In this document: positions 10,801-21,981 of the stretch, one piece after another | Layout of the letters: every line of letters begins with the position of its first letter | Position numbering within the stretch: the first letter of the stretch is position 1 | From: Posidonia oceanica | Lineage: Eukaryota > Streptophyta > Magnoliopsida > Alismatales > Posidoniaceae | DNA: 64,000 nt | NCBI GenBank assembly: GCA_037176725.1 | Contig: JAZBRS010000023.1 | Location: forward strand, 25,973,001 to 26,037,000 | Reading direction: 5' to 3' | Program-made: the position numbers and the translations under genes | The notes under the pieces: generated by a model | What the model was told of the DNA's origin: nothing | The model's database searches: none | The model's input: the letters and a program-made list of their open reading frames with translations, nothing else

Positions 10801-11039
10801 CCTATTTTATTTCTCTTATTTTCCCTCTCTTTCTTTCTTCCGTCTCATTTTTATTTCCTTTTTTTTTCTTACTGGGCCCGTCAGCCCGCTTCTCCCTTTC
10901 TTCCTTATTTCTTTTCTTTTTCTTTTTCTTTTCGGCCCACAGTCTGGCCTCCTTCTTCCTTCTTCTTCCTCAACCTTCTGCGTTTTTCTTTCCACCGGTT
11001 TTCTCCCGCGGCCAGCAACAGTCCTCCCTCCTTCATTTT

Positions 11040-12016
11040 TGAATTCAAGCTTCCATCCTTTCATCTACAGCAGCTCGTCGCTTCTCCTCTATCTCAGCAC
11101 CATTTCCGGGAGGCATTGAAGGCCAATCGCCTCGCCGACGCCCGTCGTTTCTGCTGCAGTGCCGCCGGTGGAATTCAAACCTCCAGTGCGCCCAGCAGCC
11201 TCCGTCCTCTGATAAAAGCCAGCCCTTCGATCCTCCTTCATCGCTTTTTGACGCTCCGAGAGAGAGAGAGCTGAAATCCAGAGAATTCTCCAGCAAAACC
11301 TCCTTCTTCTCCTTCTGAAAATTCAGCAGAGCTTCCCCTTCCTTTTCCAGCAATCCAAGCCCCATCCAAGTCTCAATTTCTCTCCCATTTGATCCCCCAA
11401 GTTCACCCAGAAACCTAGCAATACCTCCCCACCATTTCCCGACCATTCCACCTCTGAAACCAACCTGGAACACCACTTGTCCACCTGAAACTCAAACTGT
11501 GAACCCAAAGCAACCCACTCCAGAATTCCCGTCACTCCAGTCCACCGCATCTTCCCAAATCCTTCCCCAACACTCACCTGCACTCTACCTTCCAGAAACA
11601 CCAGACCTTCAACCCTATCTCTCACCACCGCCTGAGATTTCCACTACAAACACCTTGCCTCACTTCTGTCCAGAATCAGCCCATCTTTCCAATTCCTCGC
11701 CACACTCTCCAGAACCCCAATCCAACCATCCAAACCCCTTCACCGGACCTCCAGCAATCTCCCTGAAGGCTCCGCTTCGCCGGACGAGCAGCGGACAAGG
11801 CCCCCCACCTCCGGCTGCTCACTGTCAACCCAAAAGACCCAATCTTCCGCTCGAGCTACAGAAGCATCATCCGACCATCCGAGGAGCTCCGGAGCTTCGT
11901 CCTGAAGATGTTCGAACCACCGTGAGCCGCCAGCATCCACCGCAGCGACCAGACGACCATCGCTGGCCAGCTCCGACACTGCTGAGGTCGGGAGGACGCT
12001 CCAGACACAGACACAG
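11040..12016 (+). other. GC-rich exon-like block in the LTR
   Basis: A sharp rise in GC after the A-rich block, with long C/T-rich runs and a Pro-rich open frame continuing to 12266. It is followed by a candidate 5' splice site, ACACAG|GTATTTCC, at about 12016. The same block in element C (about 31640-33020, inverted) ends in GAGCCAG|GTGATT. It may be a transcribed leader exon. I do not call it protein-coding, because the frame is not kept between LTR copies. Confidence 0.5.
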
Positions 12017-12339
12017 GTATTTCCTTACCTTCCCCGCTCTCTCTCCTCCTCCTGCTGCTTCCCCGCCGATCAGAGTCAGCTTCCAAGCCTTCCTGCTCCG
12101 TCCTCGACTCGCCGGTCTTCCTGTCTTCTCTGGCGCCGGTCCCCTGATCTCCGGACACTCCGCCCAGCAGAACGGACTCCCGACGATTCCCAGAGCTCCG
12201 CACGGTCGCCGGCTACGTCCTCCGCCGTCTCGCGCCTCCCCAAGCTCCTTGTGTCGGCGGTGCTGAGGTCCGGTGGCTCACTGCTACAGTACCTCTCACC
12301 GCCGGCAGATTACTGTGCTTTTATTTTTCTGTTTATATA

Positions 12340-13350
12340 GTTTCTGTGCTAATATTGCATGTTTGCCTTAAGTTTTTTAATTTTTGCGTTTCAGTCCTCT
12401 GTCCATTTAATATGCTTAGTTTTTAATTAAAAACCATGCTAAATTGCTGCTTTTATCTCTGCTTTTCAATATTTTCTTTCCAGTCCTTTTACTGTGCTGT
12501 GCTGTTGTAACTTTTTGCATTTTAGCCCTTCTGTTTGTTATTTTTGCATATAGGTCCTGCAGTAAATCAGTTCATTTAATTGCATGCATTTTACCATATG
12601 AAATTGCATTCTGCATCCCTGCATGTTTCTGATTTTGCATATAGGTCCATGCACTGTAGAAACTTAGGTTTTATTTTTTATTTTTGCTTGTTGTATTGCA
12701 TTTTCTTCCCTCTGTTTTCTGGCATTTGCATTTAGGTCCAATTTAAATGGACAGTAACTGTTTTTCATGCATTTTTGCTTACTGCATTGCATTTTGGCCC
12801 CTGTTTTTTTCAAAAATTGCACATCAGTCCTTTTCAGTGTTTTCAGAGCATATTTACATACAAAATTGCATATTTGACCCCTGCATGATTCAAAAATCAC
12901 ACATAGGTCCTTGCATCTTTTAAAAATCATGTAAAAAGACTGTTTTGCCCCTAAAGTTGCATCTTAGCTCCTATGCTTACAAAATTGCATGTAGACCCTC
13001 CACTTGCATTCCCAGACTCCCCAGGACCCTGTTTTCTGGAAAATTTGCACTTTAGACCCCAGTTTTTTCCAAAATTGCACTCTGATTTCTTTTTGTTTTT
13101 AAAACTTCTTCCAATGCATACCCTCTTTTCAAATTAGCTTTCTGAGCCCAGTCTTTTGCAAAATAACCCTCTGCCCTCTCCTGTTTTCAAAACCCTTCTC
13201 TGTGGACCCCATCTTTTATGAAAATTTGCATTTTAGCCCCTTTGCTTTTTCAAAAATGCTTTTGAACTCCGGTCCTTTCCAAGTTTGTTCCCCTTGTTTC
13301 TTCTTGCTCTTGCATGCATTCTGCATTCATTTAGTCTTGCATTTTGGCAT
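12340..13350 (+). repeat. Degenerate TTGCAT / AGGTCC periodic block of the LTR
   Basis: About 20 imperfect units of 35-50 bp built on (A)AAATTGCAT and TTTAGGTCC or TTTAGCCCC words. It is found inverted in C (about 30150-31100, 50000-50950) and D (about 44500-45480). Confidence 0.6.
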
Positions 13351-14034
13351 CCCTCTGCACACACTAAGCACTTTTAGCTCCCCTTCACTTGGGAGGACCT
13401 TTTACACATCCCTAGGACCTCCTGAACACCTAGATCTGCTCTTCTCTCCTGTTCTGGCCCTTCTACCTTGAAGCTGCGATATCTTCCGATCCGGCCGTTG
13501 GATCTTCTCAAGCAAGCTGCCCAGGCGACCGCAGCGAAGCGCTCTTCAGCATGGACCAGACAGATCTCAGATCAGGCTCCCGGATTTCCAAGTATGTCCT
13601 CCTGAACTCCTGCATTGCATTCATTTGCATGCCATTTGCATGGTTTTCCTCGTTTCCGATTTCTGTTTCTTTGAGCATGTAGAATAGGGTCTCCTCTTCT
13701 TGTCTATCAACTCAGATCCCTGTTTCGCGTTCCCCTGTGGACTTTGTGTTGTGTTTTCCCTGGATTCCCCTGGACTTTCTTCCCCCTTTTCCACGATCCG
13801 ATCGCATCGCGAGCTTTGGGCAGCATGCGAGACACACCGTGGAATGGTTCAGTGGAAAATGGCCGCAAAAGAGGTGGTAATCCCTCCGTTTGCTCACTCT
13901 CCCCTTTGTAGGTCTTCACACCTACCCTGGGTAGTCCTAAACAATGTCTGTTCTTACACACACATTGTTTTGCTCCTCTTTGGCATCTTCTGATCTCTTC
14001 TTTGCGTTTAGCATTCGCACAGTTTTCCGAGGTT

Positions 14035-14290
14035 TTATCTCGCAGCTTTTGGCACCGTTTTGCGTGCCTGTTCTCGTTTTGGCACCGTTTTGCTTGCCTG
14101 CTTTGTCTTTCGCGTCGTTTTGCGCGCTCGCCCTGTTTTTGGCACAGTTTTGCGTGCCCGTCACCGTCTTTTGCACCGATTTGCGTGCTGCTTTGCTTTC
14201 TTGCCTGTTTTACATGCCGACCTTGTCTTTTTGCACCGTTTTGCGCGCTTTCTTGTTTTTCGCCTCGTTTCGCGTGTTTTACGCCGTTTT
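14035..14290 (+). repeat. Hairpin array near the LTR 3' end (element A copy)
   Basis: Units such as GGCAC-CGTTTTGC-GTGCC repeat with variation. This is the sense-strand form of the 60-bp array seen in C and D. Confidence 0.75.
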
Positions 14291-14547
14291 CTCTTGCATG
14301 TCGATTGCATTGCATGGTTTTACCGTTGTTTTGCTTTTTCGCCTGCATTTGCATATAAGGCTGTGATGCTTACTGTCTGGAGTTCTCACGAGCCAGGTTT
14401 CGCCTAGTTCGGAACACAGACAACGTAGCTGAGCGCTTGGACAGTACGTTTACTTCCTTTCTTTGCATCTCTCCACTTAGAGCACCCCTTGAGCATTCTT
14501 TTAGGCATTCATAGGCACATGGGCATTCAATCCTGCATTTCCCTGCG

Positions 14548-14700
14548 TATGCGAGCGTAAGCCTAGAAAGACCGATTTTCGGGCGTGTCGGGGGTGCCTA
14601 ACACCTTCACCGCACGTAACAGGAGTCCTTGCCCTGTCTTTTGGCCCGCAATGACCGTACTGCCCTTATCCTAGGCTAGAGTCATCTTATTTGCATGTAT
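14548..14700 (+). promoter_or_regulatory. Cross-family conserved block near the LTR 3' end
   Basis: Contains GGGGGTGCCTAACACCTTC and CGTAACAGGAGTCCTTGCCC, with the small hairpin GGTG-CCTAA-CACC. The same block occurs in C (about 28437-28555 and 42437-42555), D (about 43240-43355) and the otherwise different LTR of B (about 61500-61600). It could be R/U5 sequence or a packaging signal. Confidence 0.65.
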
Positions 14701-14931
14701 TTGCATTTGTTTCCTTTGCATTGCTTTGCTTTGCATTTCTTGCTTGGTTTTGCGTGTTAATTCACGCATTTCCCCCGGTTTTCCTTGTCTCCCGTTAATA
14801 GACATGGTGGCGACTCTGATTTGTCTTATCTTTCTCTTTTCTTCTCGATTTCAAGTGTTTTCGAGTCGAGCCTCTTCCTCGGATCCAATCGCCGCTAAAT
14901 AGCGAGCCTGATTCCGATCGGGATCGCTACA

Positions 14932-16583
14932 CATGGGAATAAAGGCTAAAAGCAATAACATGCAATTTAAAAGGAGGCTAACAATCCTAAGCATGGTTGC
15001 CATAGAGGCCAGGCATCTCTAAGCAAACACTGAACATGCATAGACATCAAAGATAGGCATGGTACAAGCATGGCAGCAAGTTACAGCTAACAGAGGTGTT
15101 AGACGCTGGGTGAACCGGCGTCCAACGTTGGACGCGGCTCACCCAGGCGTCCAACGCAGGCAGGAGGCAAACAGATTCAAAGCATGCAAGAAAGATTAGG
15201 CATGGATCAAAGCAGAGAAGTGGCATGGTATAACATCTGAAAACGAGTAAAGGAGGCATGCTGCATGGATTCATAGAAAAACAAAAAATAGCAAAGCATG
15301 GAAGGCATTAAAACAGGAGCAAAGCAAAACAGGGTGTTGGACGCTGCCCTAGGCCGCGTCCAACGTTGGACGCACCAGATGGCGCGTCCAACACACTGAA
15401 CTTCGCTTCAGTTAAGCGAGGCTGCCAAATCGACCGAAAACTTCAACTAAACTAGCTAACAAGCAAAAGTGGTCGATAACAAGCATAGTGGTATGCTTGG
15501 TGCCGAAATTAGGCAGGTGGATTACTCCCCCCACCTCTTCCTCCTTATCGCCAGAAAACCAAACGATGGAGGGGTGTGTGTTGTGCTAAAGTGCATGGAA
15601 AGCATAGGAAAACGATCACACTAGCATGCATGGGCCTAAGTGGAAGAAAACCAACCTTTAGACGGCCTGGAACGGTGGAAGCTCCTTCGTCACCGGTGCT
15701 GCGGAGGTTGCGGCAGAGCCAACTCCAGCGAGGTCCCACGAGCTACTGGAGGCACCAGAAGGGTCGGCGAAGGGTCGAGGACGGAGGTGGATGATCACTC
15801 TATGCTCTGGAGTCAACGAATTCCCTCTTGGCTCTCTGTGGTGAATGCTAGAATGGAGGGAAGGGGGTTGTTTTGTGCATCCGGTGCATGGGTTCGTGTG
15901 CAGGCAACGGCTTTTGCAGAGGATTTGCAGGCAGTTGCAGGTTGTGTCAGAGGCATCTAAGTGTGTGGGAGGCTCGAGGGATGTTAGGAGCTTGGCAGAG
16001 GTGTGTCAGATGGCCGACGGAGCCACGGCGGTGGCTGACACGGGCGGCCGAAGGTTGTGAGGGCGGAGAGAGCGGGATTTGGGCTGAAATGGCAATGATG
16101 GGTTCCAAAGGTAGTTACTCATCCTTGGAAGGTAGTGGATGAGCTGGAGGGCAAGAGAGGACAGGTAGTAAGTGCAGGGAGGCGTTGGATTGGATAGCTG
16201 GTGAGCTGGAAGGAGCGGAAGAGCCACTGCTGTAACCGAGCCGTTGGACGCTGGAGCAGGAGGCGTCCAACGTTGGACGCTAGTACAGGACGCGTCCAAC
16301 GTTGGATGCTGGCACAGGACGCGTCCAACGTTGGACATTGCCTATTCCAACGTACAACACGCTCAGTTGGCAAAAGCTGCAAATGCGCTTGGGCTTGGGC
16401 TTGGGTTTAGGAAGGCTTGAAAATGTGCAAAAGGCTTGGGTTAAGGTTTGGAGAGTTTGGTAAGGCTTTAGGCTTGGAAATGGGTTAGAAAATGGGTTAG
16501 GAAAAAGAATGCCATTCCAGAGTCCACACGAGCCTGCAAGAGAAAACAACCAACTTCCAGGCTGTCAGAATGGGGTGTCTACA
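14932..16583 (-). repeat. 3' LTR of element B, U3-side fragment (1652 bp)
   Basis: Read on the minus strand it starts TGTAGACACCCCATTCTGAC at 16583, directly after the PPT, and is cut off at 14932 by the end of element A. It carries several copies of the palindrome GCGTCCAACGTTGGACGC. The open frames within it look accidental. Confidence 0.82.
15118..16338. repeat. Dispersed 18-bp palindrome GCGTCCAACGTTGGACGC in B's LTR
   Basis: Perfect copies lie at 15118-15135, 15356-15373 and 16263-16280. One-arm variants lie at 16292-16309 (ending GGATGC) and 16321-16338 (ending GGACAT), and half-sites occur nearby. Similar words (GCGTCTAACATTGGACGC at about 63453) occur in element E. Confidence 0.85.
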
Positions 16584-16646
16584 GATGCCCCTTCCTGAAT
16601 GAGGTCAAGCGTAACGAGACCGCTGCTCAGGCTAGACAAGACACCC
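16573..16646 (-). promoter_or_regulatory. Polypurine tract of element B with flanking inverted repeat
   Basis: On the minus strand CAGGAAGGGGCATC directly precedes the LTR start at 16583. GGGTGTCT (16573-16580) pairs with AGACACCC (16639-16646), the same arrangement as in A and C although the sequence has diverged. The inner stem is shorter (CCTGA/TCAGG). Confidence 0.75.
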
Positions 16647-16889
16647 TACCTGACGCCGGTAGGAGCACAAATCACTGTAGGCGTGAGTCATTCACCTGGT
16701 GGATACATCGGAAAACATGACTCAGAGCCATAATGCAGATGCAGATGCTGATGCGATGCGTGCTAGTGCAGATGCAATGCATGCCGATGTAATGCTGTTT
16801 ACCACGCAATGATGTTAGTAAAAGAATGCAGTGCTGATGCTAAAGGGATGCAAAGAAAGCTGCAATGCAACGCATGAGTTCGGGGATTA

Positions 16890-19800
16890 GTCCGACCTCA
16901 CAAAAGAAATGCCTGACAAGACCGACAGGCTTGCAATCCGAGCAGTTAGGGCTACTAGCCCAATAAGCAAAAAGGGGGTAGACAATTGGACGGCTGTTGA
17001 CCGAGCAGTTAGGGCTGCCAGCCCACAGGGGAAACAGAAGCAGCTTGTCCTCACCCGAGGAAGCAAGCAAGAAAGAGAAAGGGGGCAGGCAAATGTAGGC
17101 GTCGTCCGCACGGAGTGAGGCCACGCAAGAGCTGATCCTCACACAAGGATACAGGACAGGACTCCGAGCATACGGGGTCCGAGAAAAGCTTGTCCTCACC
17201 CGAGGAAGCAAGCAAGAAAAGAAAGGGGGTAGGCAAGCATGGGCGTTGTCCACACGGAGCGAGGCCACGCAAGGGCTGATCCTCGCACGAGGATACAGGG
17301 CAGGACTCCGAGCATACGGGGTCCGAGAAGAGCTTGTCCTCACTCGAGGAAGCAAAGAAGAAAAGAAAAAAGGCTTGTCCTCACCCGAGGAAACAAGAAG
17401 GAAAGGAAGAAGAATGAGGCTTGTCCTTGCCCGAGGAAGCAAACGAGCGGGACTCCGTCCACACGGAGCGAAGTCACGCGAAAAGAGAAAAGGCTTGTCC
17501 TCGCCTAAGGACAAGCAAGAAAGGAAAAAGGCTTGTCCTCGCCCGAGGACAAGCAGGAAAAGAAAGGGGGAGGGCAAGCGTGGCATCGTCCGCACGGAGC
17601 GAAGCCACGCAAGGGCTGATCCTCGCACGCGGATACAGGGCAGGACTCCGAGCATACGGGGTCTGAGAAGAGCTTGTCCTCGCTCGAGGAAGCAAGCACG
17701 GTCTCCGTGCAGATGGAGACGGCAAAGGCTTGTCCTCGCCCGAGGAAGCAAGTAGGGGATTCCACGTAGACGGAATTAGAAGGGGGCTTGTCCTCGCCCG
17801 AGGAAGCAAGCAGCAGTCTGATCCTCGCCCGAGGGGACAGACAGGGGACTTCGTTTGCACGGAGTGAAGTCACCCGGGGGGGCTCGTCCCCGGCCAGCGA
17901 AACAAGCAGGCCTGATCCTCACCCTAGGAAACAGGGGGGACTTCGTCCGCACGGAGCGAAGTCGCAGGGGGCTTGTCCTCGCACGAGGAAGGAAGCAAAA
18001 AAGGAAAAATGCTTGTCCTCGCCCGAGGAAACAAGCAGGAGGGAAAGAAGAAAAAGGCTTGTCCTCGCCCGAGGAAGCGAGCGAGCGAGACTCCGTCTGC
18101 ACGGAGCGGAGTCACGCAAAATGGAAAAAGGCTTGTCCTCGCCCGAGGACAAGCAAGAAAGGAAAAAGACTTGTCCTCGCCCGAGGACAAGTAGGAAAAG
18201 AAAGGAGGCGGGCAAGCGTGGGCATCGTCCGCACGGAGCGAAGCCACGCAAGTGTTGATCCTTGCACGAGGATACAGGGCAGGACTCTGAGCATACGGGG
18301 TCCGAGAAGAGCTTGTCCTCGCCCGAGGAAGCAAGCAAGAAAGGAAAGGGGGCTTGTCCTTGCCCGAGGAAACAAGCAGGAGGGAAAGAAGAAAGAGGCT
18401 TGTCCTCGCCCAAGGAAGCAAGCGAGTGGGACTCCATCCGCACGGAGTGGAACCATGCGAAAAGAAAAAAGGCTTGTCCTTGCCCAAGGAAACAAGCAAG
18501 AAAGGAAAAAGGGCTTATCCTCGCCCGAGGATAAGCAAGAAAAGAAAGGAGGAGGGCAAGCGTGGGCATCATCCGCACGGAGTGAAGCCACGCAAGGGCT
18601 GATCCTCGCACGAGGATACAGGGCAGGACTCCAAGCATACGGGGTCCGAGAAGAGCTTGTCCTCGCCCGAGGAAGCAAGCAGGGCGCGCATATGCTTATC
18701 CTAGGCCGAGGCATAAGCGGGCCTGATCCTCGCCCGAGGAACAAGGAAACTCCATCCACGTGGAGTTGCGCAAGGCTTGTCCTCGCCCGAGGAAACAAGT
18801 AGGTCTGATCCTCGCACGAGGAGACAGACAGGAGCTCTATCCACACAGAGCCAAGCAGGGCTTGTCCTCACCTGAGGAAACAAGCAAAAAGGAAAAAAGG
18901 CTTGTCCTAGCCCGAGGAAGCAAGCAGACGGGACTCCGTCCGCATGGAGCGGAGTCGCGCAAAAAAAGGAAAAAGGCTTGTCCTCGCCCAAGGAAACAAG
19001 TAGGAGGGGCAAAAGAAAGAAGCTTGTCCTCGCCTGAAGAAGCAAGCGAGTGGGACTCTGTCTGCACGGAGCGGTGTCACGTGAAACAGAAAAAGGCTTG
19101 TCCTCGCCCGAGGACTAGCAAGAAAGGAAAAAGACTTGACCTCGCCCGAGGACAAGCAGGAAAAGAAAGGAGGCGGGCAAGCGTGGGCGTCGTCAGCACG
19201 GAGCGAAGCCACCTAAGGGCTAATCCTCGCACGAGGATACAGGGCAGGACTCCGAGCATACGGGGTCCGAGAAGAGCTTGTCCTCACTCGAGGAAGCAAG
19301 CAAGAAAAGAAAAAAGGCTTGTCCTCACCCAAGGAAACAAGAAGGAAGGGAAGAAGAATGAGGCTTGTCCTCGCCCGAGGAAGCAAGCGAGCGGGACTCT
19401 GTTCGCACGGAGCAGAGTCACGTGAAACGAAAAAAGACTTGTCCTAGCTCGAGGACAAGCAAGAAAGGAAAAAGGCTTGTCCTCGCCCGAGGACAAGCAG
19501 GAAAAGAAAGGGGGAGGGCAAGCGTGGGCATTGTCCGCACGGAGCGAAGCCACGCAAGGGTTGATCCTCGCACGAGGATGCAGGGTAGGACTCTGAGCAT
19601 ACGGGGTCCGAGAAGAGCTTGTCCTCGCCCGAGGAAGCAAACGCGGTCTCCGTGCGGACGGAGATGGCAAAGGCTTGACCTCACTCGAGGAAGCAAGCAG
19701 GGGATTCTGCGCAGGCGGAATCCGAAGGGGACTTGTCCTCGCCCGAGGAAGCAAGCAGCAATCTGATCCTCGCCCGAGGGGACAGACAGAGGACTTCGTC

Positions 19801-21470
19801 TGCACGGAGCGAAGTCACCCGGGGGGCTCGTCCCCGGCCAGGGAAACAAGCGAGCTTGATCCTCGCCCGAGGAAATAGGAGGGACTTTGTCCACACAGAG
19901 CGAAGTCGCAGGGGGCTTGTCCTCGCGTGAGGAAGCAAGCAAAAAAGGAAAAAGGCTTGTCCTCGCCTGAGGAAACAAGCAGGCGGGAAAGAAGAAAAAG
20001 GCTTGTCCTCACTTGAGGAAGCAAGTGAGAGGGACTCCATCCGCACGGAGCGGAGTCACGTAAAACGGAAAAAGGCTTGTCCTCACCCGAGTACAAGCAA
20101 GAAAGGAAAAAGACTTGTCCTCGCCCGAGGACAAGCAGGAAAAGAAAGGAGGTGGGCAAGCGTGGGCATCGTCCGTACGGAGCGAAGCCACACAAGAGTT
20201 GATCCTCGCACGAGGATACAGGGCAGGACTCCGAGCATACGGGGTCCGAGAAGAGCTTGTCCTCGCCCGAGGAAGCAAGCAAGAAAAGAAAGGGGGCTTG
20301 TCCTCGCCCGCAGAAACAAGCAGGAGGGAAAGAAGAAAGAGGCTTGTCCTCGCCTGAGGAATTAAGCGAGCGGGACTCCGTCCGCACGGAGCAGAGCCAT
20401 GCGAAAAGAAAAAAGGCTTGTCCTCGCCTGAGGAAACAAGCAAGAAAGGAAAAAGGACTTATCGTCGCCCGAGGATAGGCAGGAAAAGAAAGGAGGAGGG
20501 CAAGCATGGGCATCATTCACATGGAGCGAAGCCACGCAAGGGCTGATCCTCGCACGAGGATACAGGGCAGGACTCCGAGCATACGGGGTCCGAGAAAGGC
20601 TTGTCCTCGCTCGAGGAAGTAAGCAGGGCGCGCATACGCTTATCCTAGGCCGAGGCATAAGCGAGCCTGATCCTCGCCCGAGGAACAGGGAAACTCCATC
20701 CGCACAGAGCTGCGCAAGGCTTGTCCTTACCCGAGGAAACAAGCAGGTCTGATCCTCGCACGAGGAGACAGACAGGGGCTCTGTCCGCACAGAGCCATGC
20801 AGGGCTTGTCCTTGCCCGAGGAAACAAGTAAAAAGGAAAGAAAGGCTTGTCCTTGCCCGAGGAAGTAAGCAGACGGGACTCCATCCGCAGGAAACGGAGT
20901 CGCGCAAAAAAAGGAAAATGGCTTGTCCTCGCCCAAGGAAACAAGCAGGTGGGGCAGAAGAAAGAAGCTTGTCCTCGCCCGAGGAAGCAAGCGAGCGGGA
21001 CTCCGTCTGCACGAAGCAGAGTCACGCGAAACGGAAAAAGGCTTGTCCTCGCCCAAGGACAAGCAAGAAAGGAAAAAGACTTGTCCTCTCCCAAGCACAA
21101 GCAGGAAAAGAAAGGAGGTGGGCAAGCGTGGGCATCGTCTACACGGAGCGAAGCCACGCAAGGGCAGATCCTCGCACGAGGATACAGGGCAGGACTCCGA
21201 GCATACAGGGTCTGAGAAGAGCTTGTCCTCGCTCGAGGAAGCAAGGAAGAAAAGAAAAAAGGCTTGTCCTCGCCTGAGGAAACAAGAAGGAAGGGAAGAA
21301 GAATGAGGCTTGTCCTCGACCGAGGAAGCAAGCGAGCGGAACTCCGTCCGCACGGAGCAGAGTCACGTGAAATGAAAAAAGGCTTGTCCTCGCCCGAGGA
21401 CAAGCAAGAAAGGAAAAAGGCTTGTCCTCGCCCGAGGACAAGCAGGAAAGGGGAAAGAGAGAGCGATACC
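16890..21470 (-). repeat. 4.6-kb hairpin array with about 970-bp higher-order period, element B 3' UTR
   Basis: More than 100 short inverted repeats. The main ones have arms GCTTGTCCTCG/CGAGGACAAGC (for example 17531-17554), its variant GCTTATCCTCG/CGAGGATAAGC (18513-18536), ATCCTCG-CA-CGAGGAT, and GACTTCG or GACTCCG with matching right arms (17939-17963, 18942-18966), AACTCCA/TGGAGTT (18748-18767) and GGCTCTG/CAGAGCC (20777-20796) round TCCGCA or TCCACG. A block containing GGGCATCGTCCGCACGGAGC recurs near 17590, 18220, 18565, 19185, 19525, 20170, 20515 and 21130, alternating about 340 and 630 bp, that is a period of about 970 bp. Both array edges carry GAGCAGTT(A)GGG modules like those in C. 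Confidence 0.9.
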
Positions 21471-21981
21471 AGAGAGCAGCTAAAAAATGCCCCTGATATC
21501 AGGAATGATACCAGGCAATAGTGGAGCGCTCTTAGCATCAAAAGCAAGGAAAAGAAATGCAGACAAAACTAACGCGTTTGCCAAGCGAGCAGTTGGGGAT
21601 GCCAGCCCAGAGCGATTTGGGCAAATGCGGTTGCGACGATGCATGGGTCTGCAGAGGTTCTTGTGTGCATGTTGATTGCAGGGGGTGCTTTGCTGCGACT
21701 CCCTTGCTGAGGCTGTTGGCATGGTGCTTGCGGAGGGAACTGCTCTAGATCTCTTGCGAGGCTGCTTTAGACTGCTTGCATGGGCTAATGCTCTGAAGTG
21801 CTTGATGCAGGCCCACCGACATTCTGGCAGGAACAGATATGTAATAGGCAAGGCATGCAACGCAAACAAATGGCATGAAACATCTTTGCATTGAGTGAAT
21901 CTCTGGTTACATGCCTCTGACAGGCCAAAAGATACAGTATGATTCAAGAAAAGCTATACAAGCAAGCAACGGTATAGACGC
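21471..21981 (-). other. Spacer between B's extra ORF and its hairpin array
   Basis: No gene. Near 21580-21610 it holds one module of the type GAGCAGTTGGGGATGCCAGC, matching modules of element C. The stretch just after the extra ORF is not repeated elsewhere in the window as far as I can see. Confidence 0.5.

Larger units (their letters stand above)
1..14931 (+). mobile_element. Element A: 3' part of a Tat/Ogre-type Ty3/gypsy retrotransposon, internally deleted
   Basis: The order of parts is gag end, protease, linker, integrase, extra ORF, repeat-filled 3' UTR, PPT and 3' LTR, all on the + strand. The 5' LTR and most of gag lie outside the window. RT, both RNase H domains and the N-terminal half of integrase are missing, so this copy could not have moved on its own. 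The LTR begins TGTTGACACCCC and ends GGATCGCTACA at 14931; the next five bases, CATGG, should be its target duplication. The LTR is the same family as those of elements C and D. The sequence after 14931 is the U3 side of element B's LTR in the other orientation, so A most simply lies inside B's 3' LTR. Confidence 0.88.
9291..14931 (+). repeat. 3' LTR of element A (5641 bp)
   Basis: It starts TGTTGACACCCCATCTTGGC right after the PPT and ends ATCGCTACA. The order of its parts matches element C's LTR read inverted: a C/T-rich start with repeated AAACCCTA words, an A-rich strand-skewed block (9990-10800), a GC-rich exon-like block (11040-12016), a TTGCAT/AGGTCC periodic block (12340-13350), a second exon-like block (about 13480-13592), a hairpin array (14035-14290) and a conserved end. 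It should hold promoter, transcript start and polyadenylation signals. Confidence 0.92.

Noticed and set aside
11499..12266. Pro-rich 255-codon ORF in A's LTR
   Set aside because: The frame is not conserved in the LTRs of C and D; C/T-rich composition explains it.
16890..21470. CRISPR-like array of palindromic repeats with spacers
   Set aside because: Repeat and spacer lengths vary, several hairpin types alternate, there are no cas genes, and it lies in the 3' UTR of a plant retrotransposon.
17246..21547. Many 100-300-codon ORFs over the hairpin array
   Set aside because: Repeat by-products in up to four frames at once, with no start context or domain.
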